The translations under genes and the position numbers were made by a program. Below the pieces are notes generated by a model that was not told where the DNA came from, did no database searches, and worked only from the letters and a program-made list of their open reading frames with translations. A DNA stretch of 64,000 nt from NCBI GenBank assembly GCA_025782575.1, contig JALGYY010000046.1, positions 62,001-126,000 of the forward strand, in the 5' to 3' direction. The DNA is from a bacterium. Lineage in GTDB: Bacteria; Orphanbacterota; Orphanbacteria; Orphanbacterales; Orphanbacteraceae. Positions 17,303 to 26,059 of this stretch are shown in pieces (position 1 is the stretch's first letter; the number at the start of each line of letters is the position of its first letter).

Positions 17303-19993
17303 CTAAAGCATCGTCCGGAGTACATAATTCAAGATCCCGCCATTTTTGTAATAGTCGATCTCATCGGGCGTATCAATTCGGAGAAGCACGGGAAACGTCC
17401 TGGCAATCCCCGAGTCGTCCACAGCTTCGACTTCGAGGCGGCTTCCGGGTGTTAGGTTTTCGGCTATTCCGCGCACATGAAATGTCTCTTCACCTGTCAA
17501 CCCGAGCGAATCTACGCTCCCCCCGTCGACGAACTGGAGAGGAAGCACACCCATGCCTACTAGATTGCTTCTGTGGATTCTTTCATAGCTCTCGGCGATG
17601 ACGGCTCGGATGCCGAGCAGCATGGGGCCTTTCCCCGCCCAGTCCCGCGAGGACCCGGTTCCGTATTCTTTTCCAGCCAGAATAAACAGGGGCGTTTTCT
17701 CGTCTGCATATTTCATCGCTGCGTCAAAAATCGAAATCACTTCGCTGCCGGGGAGATGACGTGTCCAGCCACCTTCTTTGCCTTTAGCAAGCCGGTTCCG
17801 TAGTCTGACGTTGGCGAAAGTCCCGCGTACCATCACTTCGTGATTGCCACGTCGGGAGCCGAATGAATTGAAGTCTGCCGGTTTGACTCCCAGTTCGATG
17901 AGATATCGACCTGCGGGACCGTCTTCCGGTATGGCGCCGGCCGGTGAGATATGGTCCGTTGTGACTGAATCCCCGAGAACAGCAAGCGCCCGGCCCCCTG
18001 TGATATCCGCGGGCGGATCGGGGTCGACGGACATGCCCTGAAAAAACGGTGGTTCCTTGATGTACGTCGAGTCGTCCGACCAATCGAAGAGATCTCCTTC
18101 GATCTGGGGAATGGCCTTCCAGTTTTCCTTCCCACTGAAGACGTCTGCGTATTTCGAGAGGTACTGCTCGGCCTTAACGGATTCGGAAACAACCTCTCTC
18201 ACTTCGTCAAGTGTCGGCCAGATCTCATGGAGATAAACCGGTTCGCCATCAGCACCCTCGCCGAGCGGTTCCTTTTCCAGATCGATATTGATCGTGCCGG
18301 CCAGAGCGTAGGCTACGACAAGCGGAGGGGAAGCGAGATAGCTCGCCTTTACGATCGGACTGATTCGGCCTTCGAAGTTTCTGTTCCCCGAGAGGACTGA
18401 TGAGACGACGAGATCGTGCTCAAGAATCGCCCCGGCGATATCAGGCGCCAGTGGTCCGGAATTGCCGATACACGTCGTGCAACCGTATCCCACCACATGA
18501 AAGCCGAGTTTTTCCAGCGGCCTGAGGAGTCCCGCCTCCTTCAGATATTCCGTGACCACTTTCGAGCCGGGTGCAAGGGAGGTCTTGACCCAGGGCCTGG
18601 ATCGAAGACCCAGTTCGGCCGCCCGTTTGGCGAGCATACCGGCGGCAATCATCACGTTCGGATTCGACGTATTGGTGCAGCTCGTAATGGCGGCGATGAC
18701 AACCGCGCCGTGTTTCAATGCGAATGAATCGCCGTTCCGTTTGATTTCGATCTCGGTTCCCAGTCTCCCTGCCGCTTCTTTCGGCGGGACCTGCAGAAAG
18801 TCCGCGACCGAGGATCGGAAGTTGTCACCCACATCCGGGAGCGCCACCCGATCCTGCGGACGGCGAGGTCCGGCGAGACTCGAGTGAACGGTCGAGAGAT
18901 CGAGCGTCAACACATCGTTGTATGCAGGTTCGGGGTTTTCTTGAGAGTAGTAGAGATCCTGGGCGCGGGTGTAGCTTTCCGTAAGAGCGATCTGATCCGG
19001 ATCGCGCCCGGTTAATTGAAGATATTCGATGGTCTTTTCGTCCACCGGGAAGAATCCGATCGTCGCGCCATACTCCGGCGCCATATTGGATATCGTCGCT
19101 CGATCGGGAAGGGAGAGTGTGGCCAGGCTGGGCCCGAAGAATTCGACGAATTTTCCAACCACCCCTTTCTCCCTCAGCATCTGCGTTACAGTGAGGACCA
19201 TATCCGTTGCCGTGGCGCCCGCCGGAAGTTCCCCTGTGAGCCGGAATCCGATGACTTCCGGGATTAGCATGGAGATCGGCCGGCCAAGCATGGCCGCCTC
19301 CGCCTCGATGCCACCCACTCCCCAGCCTACGATTCCCAGGCCGTTAATCATGGTCGTGTGCGAGTCGGTTCCTACAACCGTGTCGGAATACGCGAGCGTT
19401 TCCCCCTCATCGTCGCGAGTAAAGACGACCTGTCCCAGATACTCCAGGTTGACCTGATGTACGATTCCCGTTTCGGGAGGCACGACCCGGAAGTTCTGGA
19501 ACGCCGACTGGCCCCATCGAAGAAAAACGTAACGCTCCTGGTTTCGCTCGAATTCGAGTTTGCTGTTATAAGCAAACGCGTCCGCCGTTCCGGCTCGGTC
19601 AACCTGCACGGAATGATCGATTACCAGATCGGCCGGCTGGAGGGGATTGATCTTTTGAGGATCGCCGCCGAGGCGAACCATGGCATTTCTCATGGCGGCG
19701 AGGTCCGCTACAGCAGGGACGCCGGTAAAATCCTGCAGCAGGACGCGGGCGGGACGGAACGCGATCTCTTTACCGGAAACTCCCGCGGCGACCGTAGCAA
19801 TGTCCTCTTTGGTGACGAGCCGCCCATCTTCGTATTGAAGCAGATTTTCAAGGAGAATACGGATGGAATAGGGAAGCCTGGCGATGGATCCGATGCCCGC
19901 CGCTTTCAGACGGGCGAGGGAGTAATATTTGTAAGGCCGGCCTTCCACTTCAAGGGTATCGCGGGTCTTGTAGCTATCGAGCGAGCGTGCCAT
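17303..19993 (-). CDS. acnA: Aconitate hydratase, AcnA type
   Basis: About 896 residues, the usual length of AcnA/IRP1-type aconitase, which interconverts citrate and isocitrate in the TCA cycle using a 4Fe-4S cluster. Cluster cysteines are visible in I-T-S-C-T-N-T (near 436) and Y-G-C-T-T-C-I-G (near 503). Other family motifs are D-S-H-T-T-M near 200 and G-S-S-R-D-W-A in the C-terminal swivel domain. The ATG at 19993 is preferred over one at 20050 because GGAGG sits 5 bases upstream and the protein begins at the usual A-R-S-L-D-S-Y. It heads a minus-strand run with the barrel fusion and a second aconitase-family gene. Confidence 0.96.
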   Translation of the reverse strand: MARSLDSYKTRDTLEVEGRPYKYYSLARLKAAGIGSIARLPYSIRILLENLLQYEDGRLVTKEDIATVAAGVSGKEIAFRPARVLLQDFTGVPAVADLAAMRNAMVRLGGDPQKINPLQPADLVIDHSVQVDRAGTADAFAYNSKLEFERNQERYVFLRWGQSAFQNFRVVPPETGIVHQVNLEYLGQVVFTRDDEGETLAYSDTVVGTDSHTTMINGLGIVGWGVGGIEAEAAMLGRPISMLIPEVIGFRLTGELPAGATATDMVLTVTQMLREKGVVGKFVEFFGPSLATLSLPDRATISNMAPEYGATIGFFPVDEKTIEYLQLTGRDPDQIALTESYTRAQDLYYSQENPEPAYNDVLTLDLSTVHSSLAGPRRPQDRVALPDVGDNFRSSVADFLQVPPKEAAGRLGTEIEIKRNGDSFALKHGAVVIAAITSCTNTSNPNVMIAAGMLAKRAAELGLRSRPWVKTSLAPGSKVVTEYLKEAGLLRPLEKLGFHVVGYGCTTCIGNSGPLAPDIAGAILEHDLVVSSVLSGNRNFEGRISPIVKASYLASPPLVVAYALAGTINIDLEKEPLGEGADGEPVYLHEIWPTLDEVREVVSESVKAEQYLSKYADVFSGKENWKAIPQIEGDLFDWSDDSTYIKEPPFFQGMSVDPDPPADITGGRALAVLGDSVTTDHISPAGAIPEDGPAGRYLIELGVKPADFNSFGSRRGNHEVMVRGTFANVRLRNRLAKGKEGGWTRHLPGSEVISIFDAAMKYADEKTPLFILAGKEYGTGSSRDWAGKGPMLLGIRAVIAESYERIHRSNLVGMGVLPLQFVDGGSVDSLGLTGEETFHVRGIAENLTPGSRLEVEAVDDSGIARTFPVLLRIDTPDEIDYYKNGGILNYVLRTML

Positions 19994-20169
19994 GAGGTCC
20001 TCCGTATGCAATTGACCATTTTCCGGTCTACCATTCATCACTGGCGTCAATTATAGAATACTACAGGTGGATGAGAGGGGAAAGCGTAGCCCCCCCGATC
20101 GGCTCCGGAGTGGACGGTCTCGACCAATCTATTATAGAGTGAACGCCGGACCTAACCGGGAGAATTTAA
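19994..20169. promoter_or_regulatory. Divergent intergenic region between acnA and the ygfK-like gene
   Basis: On the minus strand a perfect TATAAT (20055 to 20050) lies about 57 bases before acnA, but no convincing -35 is seen. On the plus strand TGGACG (20111-20116), 16 bases, then TATAGA (20133-20138) is a modest promoter candidate for the ygfK-like gene. Both promoters are tentative. Confidence 0.35.
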
Positions 20170-22173
20170 TTGAGCGAACTCCGACCCCAACCCACCTCGA
20201 TTCTGATTCGACGTGCCATCGCCCAGTGGGATCGGGAGTCGAGTGTCTTCGATCTTCAGAAGCGGCGATTCTTCAGGGGTGTAGCCGGGCTCGATCTTTC
20301 CGTTTCCTTCCATGGGGAGAGAGCGTCCACGGTGATCGGGCCTGCCGCCGGGCCCCATACTCAGATGGCTCAGAACATCGCCCTTGCTTATCTGGCAGGA
20401 GCCCGAATTTTTGAACTCAAGACCGTGCAGGTTCTCGACAGGCTGGTGATCTCCCGGCCCTGCATCGATATGGCGACGGTCGGGTTCAATGTGGAATGGT
20501 CGCAGGAACTGGAAGTGCAGGAAGCCGCCCATGAGTATGCGAAGGGGGCGTATCTTATCCAAGCGCTCCGCGCGATGCGTATTCCTGAAAACATGCCTGC
20601 CGGGTCGGAGGACATTCTGTTCGATGTCAGCGTCGGATATGATCTCGAGGGAATCCGCTCACACAAAGTGACACGTTTTCTGAAGACCATGCTCGATGCG
20701 TCAGACGAGATCGATTCGATCCGGGCGTCCCTTCGGCGCGAGCTCCCTCGGGAGCTTCACTTCCTGGCGGAAATCCCCGTGGAGCCGAAGCTCTCCGACT
20801 GCGTCACTCTATCGACATTTCACGGCTGTCCTGCTGATCAGATCGAGGCGATCTGCACACACCTGATCGAAGAGATGGGCATGCATGTGGTCGTCAAAAT
20901 GAATCCGACGATGATGGGCTATCAGGAGGTTACCGAACTCATTCGGGGGAAGCTGGGATACGACGAGCTGGTCATGCCGGAGGACGCTTTCGAGAACGAT
21001 CCCACTTTCGATGAAGGGGTCGATCTGCTGAAACGGCTCGAGGCGGTCGGTAAGAAAGCGGGACGGATGGTAGGTGCCAAGTTTACAAATACTTTGATTG
21101 TGAAAAACCATAAGGATTTCTTTTCGGACAAGGTGATGTACTTGTCGGGACAGCCCCTCTACGTGCTTTCCCTCGGGCTGGCGGCCCGCTTTCGAGATGT
21201 CATGGGTGCCGGATTCCCGATCTCCTACTCCGCAGGGATCGATGCGAAGAACTATGTCGACGCGGTTTCCTGCGGAATGACTCCGATTACGGTCTGCACG
21301 GATCTTCTCCGGCCGGGGGGGTACGGAAGGCTGACCTCCTATCACCGCGTGCTCGGCGTGGCGATGAAGGAGCATGGTGCGGGCACGATTCCGGAGTTGA
21401 TCGCCGGGATCGATGGGGAGGGAGTCGATCCGGAGAATCGGGATGCGCTCCTGGATGCCTCACTCCGCAATCATCACAAAGCTGCGGCGCGTGCCCTGGA
21501 AGACCCGCGATATCGTTTCGACAAGAACAGCACGGCGCCGAAGAAGATCGGATCCAAATTATTCCTGTTCGATTGTGTGAACTGTGACAAGTGTGTTCCG
21601 GTCTGTCCGAACGATGCGAATTTTACTTATGAAGTGCCGACACGCACGATCGTTTACAGAGACTATGTGGTTCAAGGGGGCAAGCTCACCCCGGAGCAAT
21701 CGGATTCCACTCTGGAAATCGGGAGTGGGAAGAGGCCGACCCATCAGCTCGCTAATTTCGCCGATCTCTGCAACGACTGCGGGAACTGCGATATATTCTG
21801 TCCGGAAGATGGCGGGCCCTATATTGTGAAGCCCAGATTGTTCGGTAGTCGCGGGGACTTTGATGGAAACGGTGGCGGTGGTTTCTATCTGGAACGGCGG
21901 GGAACGGCCCTCGTGGTCCTCGGTCGGCAGGGAGACTGGAACGTGCAGCTCCTGATTGACGGCGACATCGCCACCTATTACGACGGTGTGGCAGAGCTGG
22001 TCTTCAGTGGTGATGACCCCGCCCCATCCGAGGCGAGGATGATTGGCGATGCCCCGGACGGGCATGTGGTACCTGTCGGTTTCTATCACTCTCTTCGTGC
22101 GCTCGTCGACGGCATGCTCGCCGGGGAGGCCGCCTCTTTCGTCGCGGTCGCTCTCGAGCAGGAAACCCTCTGA
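20170..22173 (+). CDS. YgfK-like iron-sulfur oxidoreductase (dihydroorotate-dehydrogenase-like barrel plus two 4Fe-4S motifs)
   Basis: 667 residues from a TTG start with GGGAG 7 bases upstream. The N-terminal ~450 residues match the DHOD-like TIM barrel of YgfK: G-P-A-A-G-P-H-T near the start, T-F-H-G-C-P, K-F-T-N-T and I-S-Y-S-A-G-I-D-A. Two ferredoxin-type motifs follow, C-V-N-C-D-K-C-V-P-V-C-P near 468 and C-N-D-C-G-N-C-D-I-F-C-P near 533, then a ~100-residue tail. As I recall the family, E. coli YgfK is about 1030 residues and has a GltD-like FAD/NADPH domain between barrel and ferredoxin; that part is absent here. E. coli ygfK belongs to a selenium-linked purine-degradation locus, and here a molybdenum hydroxylase lies two genes downstream. 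Electron transfer for that enzyme is a reasonable but unproven role. Confidence 0.82.
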   Translation: MSELRPQPTSILIRRAIAQWDRESSVFDLQKRRFFRGVAGLDLSVSFHGERASTVIGPAAGPHTQMAQNIALAYLAGARIFELKTVQVLDRLVISRPCIDMATVGFNVEWSQELEVQEAAHEYAKGAYLIQALRAMRIPENMPAGSEDILFDVSVGYDLEGIRSHKVTRFLKTMLDASDEIDSIRASLRRELPRELHFLAEIPVEPKLSDCVTLSTFHGCPADQIEAICTHLIEEMGMHVVVKMNPTMMGYQEVTELIRGKLGYDELVMPEDAFENDPTFDEGVDLLKRLEAVGKKAGRMVGAKFTNTLIVKNHKDFFSDKVMYLSGQPLYVLSLGLAARFRDVMGAGFPISYSAGIDAKNYVDAVSCGMTPITVCTDLLRPGGYGRLTSYHRVLGVAMKEHGAGTIPELIAGIDGEGVDPENRDALLDASLRNHHKAAARALEDPRYRFDKNSTAPKKIGSKLFLFDCVNCDKCVPVCPNDANFTYEVPTRTIVYRDYVVQGGKLTPEQSDSTLEIGSGKRPTHQLANFADLCNDCGNCDIFCPEDGGPYIVKPRLFGSRGDFDGNGGGGFYLERRGTALVVLGRQGDWNVQLLIDGDIATYYDGVAELVFSGDDPAPSEARMIGDAPDGHVVPVGFYHSLRALVDGMLAGEAASFVAVALEQETL

Positions 22174-22225
22174 GCGATCCCGGATTCATGATCCCACATG
22201 ACGACAATAAGAGAGGACGCACGTC

Positions 22226-24658
22226 ATGAAACGCCGGATTCGATTTCAGTTCGGTTCGGCGAGGGGGACCGGCACGCTCGGGACATTCTCCGGCGTCTTC
22301 ACGCCAAGCATACTCACAATTCTCGGAATCATACTCTTCCGACGTCTCGGCTATGTGGTGGGGGCCGCCGGACTATGGCAGACGCTGCTCATTATCGCCG
22401 TCGCCAATTCAATCTCCGTCCTGACCAGCCTCTCACTCTCGGCGATCGCAACCAATTTCCGTGTGAAAGGGGGGGGAGACTACTATCTCATTTCTCGAAC
22501 ATTGGGCCTCGAGTTCGGCGGTGCCATCGGAATCGTCCTCTTTCTGGCGCAGGCCGTTTCAATCGCCTTTTATTGCATCGGACTGGGCGAAGTAGTTGCG
22601 GCAATCGCAGGTTTCGACGGAGACATGGCTCCCCGTCTCATCGCTGCCGGGTGTGCGGCGTTTCTATTCATCTTCGCCTGGCTCGGTGCCGACTGGGCTA
22701 CCCGCCTGCAATTCATCGTCATGGTTACGCTCATCGCCGCGCTCGCTTCGTTTTTCGCCGGCGGCGTCGCCGCATGGAGTACCGATTTCTTCCGTGAAAA
22801 CCTCGCAAGGCCTGAGGGAGGGCTCGGCTTCTGGGTGATCTTCGCCATCTTCTTCCCTGCCGTTACCGGGTTTACACAGGGAGTCAGCATGTCCGGCGAT
22901 CTGAAGGATCCGAGCCGGAGCATTCCTACAGGAACATTCGCCGCTGTCGGCCTCTCATCGATCGTTTATGTCGTCGCAGCGCTCCTCTTTGCGGCCGGCC
23001 TTCCCCTCGCGGATATGCGAGCCGATTACGGGATCATGAGCCGCCTCGCCCGATGGGGCTGGCTGATCGAAGCCGGGGTAATCGCCGCTACCGTTTCATC
23101 CGCCATGGCCTCGTTTCTGGGAGCGCCGAGAATTCTGCAGGCTCTCGCAAAGGATCGAATCTTCCGTAGCCTCGTTCCTTTTGCGAAAGGAGTTGGACCG
23201 TCGGAGAACCCGAGAAGGGGTGTCCTTCTTTCAGCCGCCATCGCGGCGCTGACGATTGCCGTCGGGGACCTGAACTTGATCGCGCCGATCGTCTCCATGT
23301 TCTTTCTGATTTCATATGGGCTGATCAATTACGCCACTTATTTTCAGATTCGAGCGGGGAGCCCCTCGTTTCGGCCTCGATTCCGATGGTTTCACAGACG
23401 GCTCAGTCTTCTCGGCGCTCTCGGTTGCCTCGGCGTCATGCTCGCGATCAATCTGACGGCCGGACTCGTGAGCGTATCGCTTCTTTTCGGCATTTATCAA
23501 TTTCTGAAGCACGCGGCGGGTCCTGCCCGTTGGGCCGATTCGAGCAGGGCCTACCTGTTTCAGCGCGTCAGGGAGAGCCTGCTCGCCATGGATTCCGTAA
23601 CGGCCCATGCGAGGGATTGGCGCCCACAGATTCTGGCATTGTCCAGAGACAAGCACCGCCGGGAACAGATTCTACGATTCGCGTCGTGGATCGAGGGGAA
23701 GAGCGGGATCACCACCGCCGTTCGCCTTGTGGAAGGGGAGCGGGACAAAATCTGGCGATCCCGAGGTGGTCTGCAGAGGGAGCTGGCCGCCGACATTGCG
23801 GATTATGGTCTATCCGCGTTTCCTCTTGTCGTAGCCGGGACAGATCTCCGAGCGTCGTTTGAAAATCTGGTGCAGTCTTACGGCGTCGGGCCCCTCCGTG
23901 CCAATATTGTGCTCATCAACTGGGTCGACCAGTTACCGGAGACGGTGGATCCATCATCTGAGCGGTCACTGGGCCGATATTTGAGGGATACGATCCGGCT
24001 CGGCTGCAATCTGGTCATTCTCGACAGTGAAAAGGACGAGTGGGAAGTTCTCGCCGGGCTTGAGCCGGGCCGGCGCCGGATCGATGTCTGGTGGTGGGGA
24101 TATGCCACAAGCCATCTCATGTTACTTCTCTCCTATCTCATGACCAGGACCGAGCCCTGGAGCGGGGCACGGATCCGAGTTTTTGCCGCGTCTGAAAAGA
24201 AAAATCCGGAGCGCACAAGGGATGAGATGGTGAAGATTCTCGATGCGGTTCGGATCGATGCGGAGGCGATTATTCTGCCCCGGTTTTCCCACGATGTGAT
24301 AGTCGAACACTCTGCTGATGCTTCTCTCGTATTCCTGCCCATACGGCTTCGAGGGAATCAGCCTGTCGATCCGTTCGGCGAAAGACTGGAGCCGTTACTT
24401 ACAGCCTTGCCCGTTGTCGCTCTTGCGCTCGCTGCCGAAGATATCCCGCTTGTCGCGGAGCCGGATGAAGGACTCCAAGCCCAGATCGCCGATGCCGTTC
24501 AGGCGGCAGAGGAGGCGGACAAAGCACTCCGCACAGCTGAAAAGGAGCAGGTGCTGGCGGAAGAGCTCGAAAGTCTCCGATCGAAAGCCGAGACCGCCTG
24601 GGCCCGCGCGAAAGAACTGGGCTACCGGAACGGCAGGGGGGGGAAGTCGTCAGTCTGA
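22226..24658 (+). CDS. Cation-chloride-cotransporter-like / APC superfamily permease
   Basis: An 810-residue integral membrane protein. The first ~430 residues contain about 11-12 hydrophobic segments opening with G-V-F-T-P-S-I-L-T-I-L-G, the TM1 signature of SLC12-type cation-chloride cotransporters within the amino-acid/polyamine/organocation superfamily. The C-terminal ~380 residues are cytoplasmic, with an SLC12-type C-domain and a final charged coiled coil rich in Ala, Glu and Lys. Relatives move Na/K/Cl or, in some bacteria, other solutes; the substrate cannot be assigned. It sits between the ygfK-like gene (52-base gap) and the molybdenum hydroxylase genes (88-base gap), so transport of that enzyme's substrate is possible. 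Confidence 0.85.
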   Translation: MKRRIRFQFGSARGTGTLGTFSGVFTPSILTILGIILFRRLGYVVGAAGLWQTLLIIAVANSISVLTSLSLSAIATNFRVKGGGDYYLISRTLGLEFGGAIGIVLFLAQAVSIAFYCIGLGEVVAAIAGFDGDMAPRLIAAGCAAFLFIFAWLGADWATRLQFIVMVTLIAALASFFAGGVAAWSTDFFRENLARPEGGLGFWVIFAIFFPAVTGFTQGVSMSGDLKDPSRSIPTGTFAAVGLSSIVYVVAALLFAAGLPLADMRADYGIMSRLARWGWLIEAGVIAATVSSAMASFLGAPRILQALAKDRIFRSLVPFAKGVGPSENPRRGVLLSAAIAALTIAVGDLNLIAPIVSMFFLISYGLINYATYFQIRAGSPSFRPRFRWFHRRLSLLGALGCLGVMLAINLTAGLVSVSLLFGIYQFLKHAAGPARWADSSRAYLFQRVRESLLAMDSVTAHARDWRPQILALSRDKHRREQILRFASWIEGKSGITTAVRLVEGERDKIWRSRGGLQRELAADIADYGLSAFPLVVAGTDLRASFENLVQSYGVGPLRANIVLINWVDQLPETVDPSSERSLGRYLRDTIRLGCNLVILDSEKDEWEVLAGLEPGRRRIDVWWWGYATSHLMLLLSYLMTRTEPWSGARIRVFAASEKKNPERTRDEMVKILDAVRIDAEAIILPRFSHDVIVEHSADASLVFLPIRLRGNQPVDPFGERLEPLLTALPVVALALAAEDIPLVAEPDEGLQAQIADAVQAAEEADKALRTAEKEQVLAEELESLRSKAETAWARAKELGYRNGRGGKSSV

Positions 24659-24746
24659 CCGTTGCTTCAAGGGACCTGACAGCTGCCGCCTCATTCGAAT
24701 AGGAGTGTGCTACATTGATGGAAACGCAAGTTAAGAGGGAAGGGTC

Positions 24747-25592
24747 ATGACATTCCGAAAGTTCTATACGGCTTCTTCGGAAGAAGAAGCTGTTCGTATC
24801 CGAAGTGAGAGCGAGGGGCGTGTCCGATTCGTGGCCGGTTGTACGGACCTTCTCTGTGAAGACGATCCGGGTGAGATCGCCATCGATGTTCGTCGTGCGC
24901 TCGACTACCTCCGGCGTGATGGTGATGATCTGGTGATAGGCGCCGCGACGCGGGTAGGGGCGATCGATCGATGGCAGGAGGGAGCCGATGCCGACGACGG
25001 TCTCCTTAGAAAATGTGCTCGCGATTTCGCTTCTCATCAGATCAGGAACATGGCGACTGTTGGGGGGAATCTAGCAAGCGCAGTACCGTCTGCTGATTTT
25101 GCGCCCCCTTTGCTCGTTCTGAACAGTCGTTGCGTCATTGCCGGTCCGTCAGGCCGCCGGGAAGTTTCCCTCCATGAATTCTTCACCGGCCCCCATCAGT
25201 CCATTCTCGGGGATGATCTCCTTGTGGAGATTCGTTTCAAGGCGCCCGGAAAAAATATCACCACCGATTGGAGAAAGATCGGAAGAAATCCCGGTGACAT
25301 CGCGAGTATCAACGCCGCCACACTTCTCGAATGGGATGGGAGTGAGGTGCGGCTCGCACGAATCGCGCTCGGAGCGGTGGCACCCACACCGATACACGCC
25401 GACGAGGCGGAGAAAATCATCACTGGCGGCACTCTCAGTGAGGATGTGAAAAACCGTGCAGCGGTTGCAGCGCAACAGGCAGCCAGCCCCATAAGCGATC
25501 AACGGGCGAGCGCGGAGTACAGGGCGCACATGTGTGGGGTACTTACGAAGCGGATGCTGGGATACTGTGCCGAACAAAGGGGGGGGCAATGA
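24747..25592 (+). CDS. Molybdenum hydroxylase, FAD-binding medium subunit (XdhB/CoxM/YgfM-like)
   Basis: 281 residues of the xanthine dehydrogenase/CO dehydrogenase FAD-subunit family. The N-terminal FAD loop A-G-C-T-D-L-L and the second motif A-T-V-G-G-N-L-A-S-A near residue 105 contact FAD, which passes electrons from the Fe-S clusters to the acceptor. The ATG is preceded by GAGGGAAGGG. The stop overlaps the start of the Fe-S subunit gene (ATGA, 25589-25592), so the three subunits are translationally coupled in the order FAD, 2Fe-2S, Mo. Confidence 0.92.
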   Translation: MTFRKFYTASSEEEAVRIRSESEGRVRFVAGCTDLLCEDDPGEIAIDVRRALDYLRRDGDDLVIGAATRVGAIDRWQEGADADDGLLRKCARDFASHQIRNMATVGGNLASAVPSADFAPPLLVLNSRCVIAGPSGRREVSLHEFFTGPHQSILGDDLLVEIRFKAPGKNITTDWRKIGRNPGDIASINAATLLEWDGSEVRLARIALGAVAPTPIHADEAEKIITGGTLSEDVKNRAAVAAQQAASPISDQRASAEYRAHMCGVLTKRMLGYCAEQRGGQ

Positions 25593-26059
25593 TTCTGCAT
25601 CTGAAATTGAACGGAAAACCCCGGGAGTTCGACGTTGCCCCCGGCGAACGCCTGAGCGATGTGCTTCGCAGGGAACAATGCTTCAGCGTTAAAGTAGGAT
25701 GTTCTACGGGAGACTGCGGAACCTGCACTGTCCTCGTAGGCGGGGAGCCGATCGTCAGTTGCCTCATGCTGGCGTGTCAGGCGGAAGGGGCGGAGGTGCT
25801 TACTGTTGAAGGGCTCGGAGAACCGGGAAGACTCGACACTCTGCAAGAATCGTTTCTGGACGAAGGGGCCGTTCAGTGCGGTTTCTGTACGCCGGGGATG
25901 ATCCTTTCCGCTCATGCACTTCTGGAAACCAATCCGTCACCTACTGAAGATGAAGCCCGCGAAGCGCTATCGGGAAACTTGTGCCGGTGCACAGGATATG
26001 AAAATCCTGTGAGGGCGATCCTCGAAGCCGGACGCCGGATGGCGGGAGAAGAGTCATGA
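25589..26059 (+). CDS. Molybdenum hydroxylase, 2Fe-2S small subunit (XdhC/CoxS-like)
   Basis: 156 residues from the ATG at 25589; an upstream in-frame extension to 25532 is not part of the family. The N-terminal plant-type ferredoxin domain has C-S-T-G-D-C-G-T-C plus a later Cys, and the C-terminal helical domain has Q-C-G-F-C-T-P-G and L-C-R-C-T-G-Y. All eight cluster cysteines are therefore present. It relays electrons from the molybdenum cofactor to FAD. ATGA overlaps on both sides tie it to its partner subunits. Confidence 0.95.
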   Translation: MILHLKLNGKPREFDVAPGERLSDVLRREQCFSVKVGCSTGDCGTCTVLVGGEPIVSCLMLACQAEGAEVLTVEGLGEPGRLDTLQESFLDEGAVQCGFCTPGMILSAHALLETNPSPTEDEAREALSGNLCRCTGYENPVRAILEAGRRMAGEES

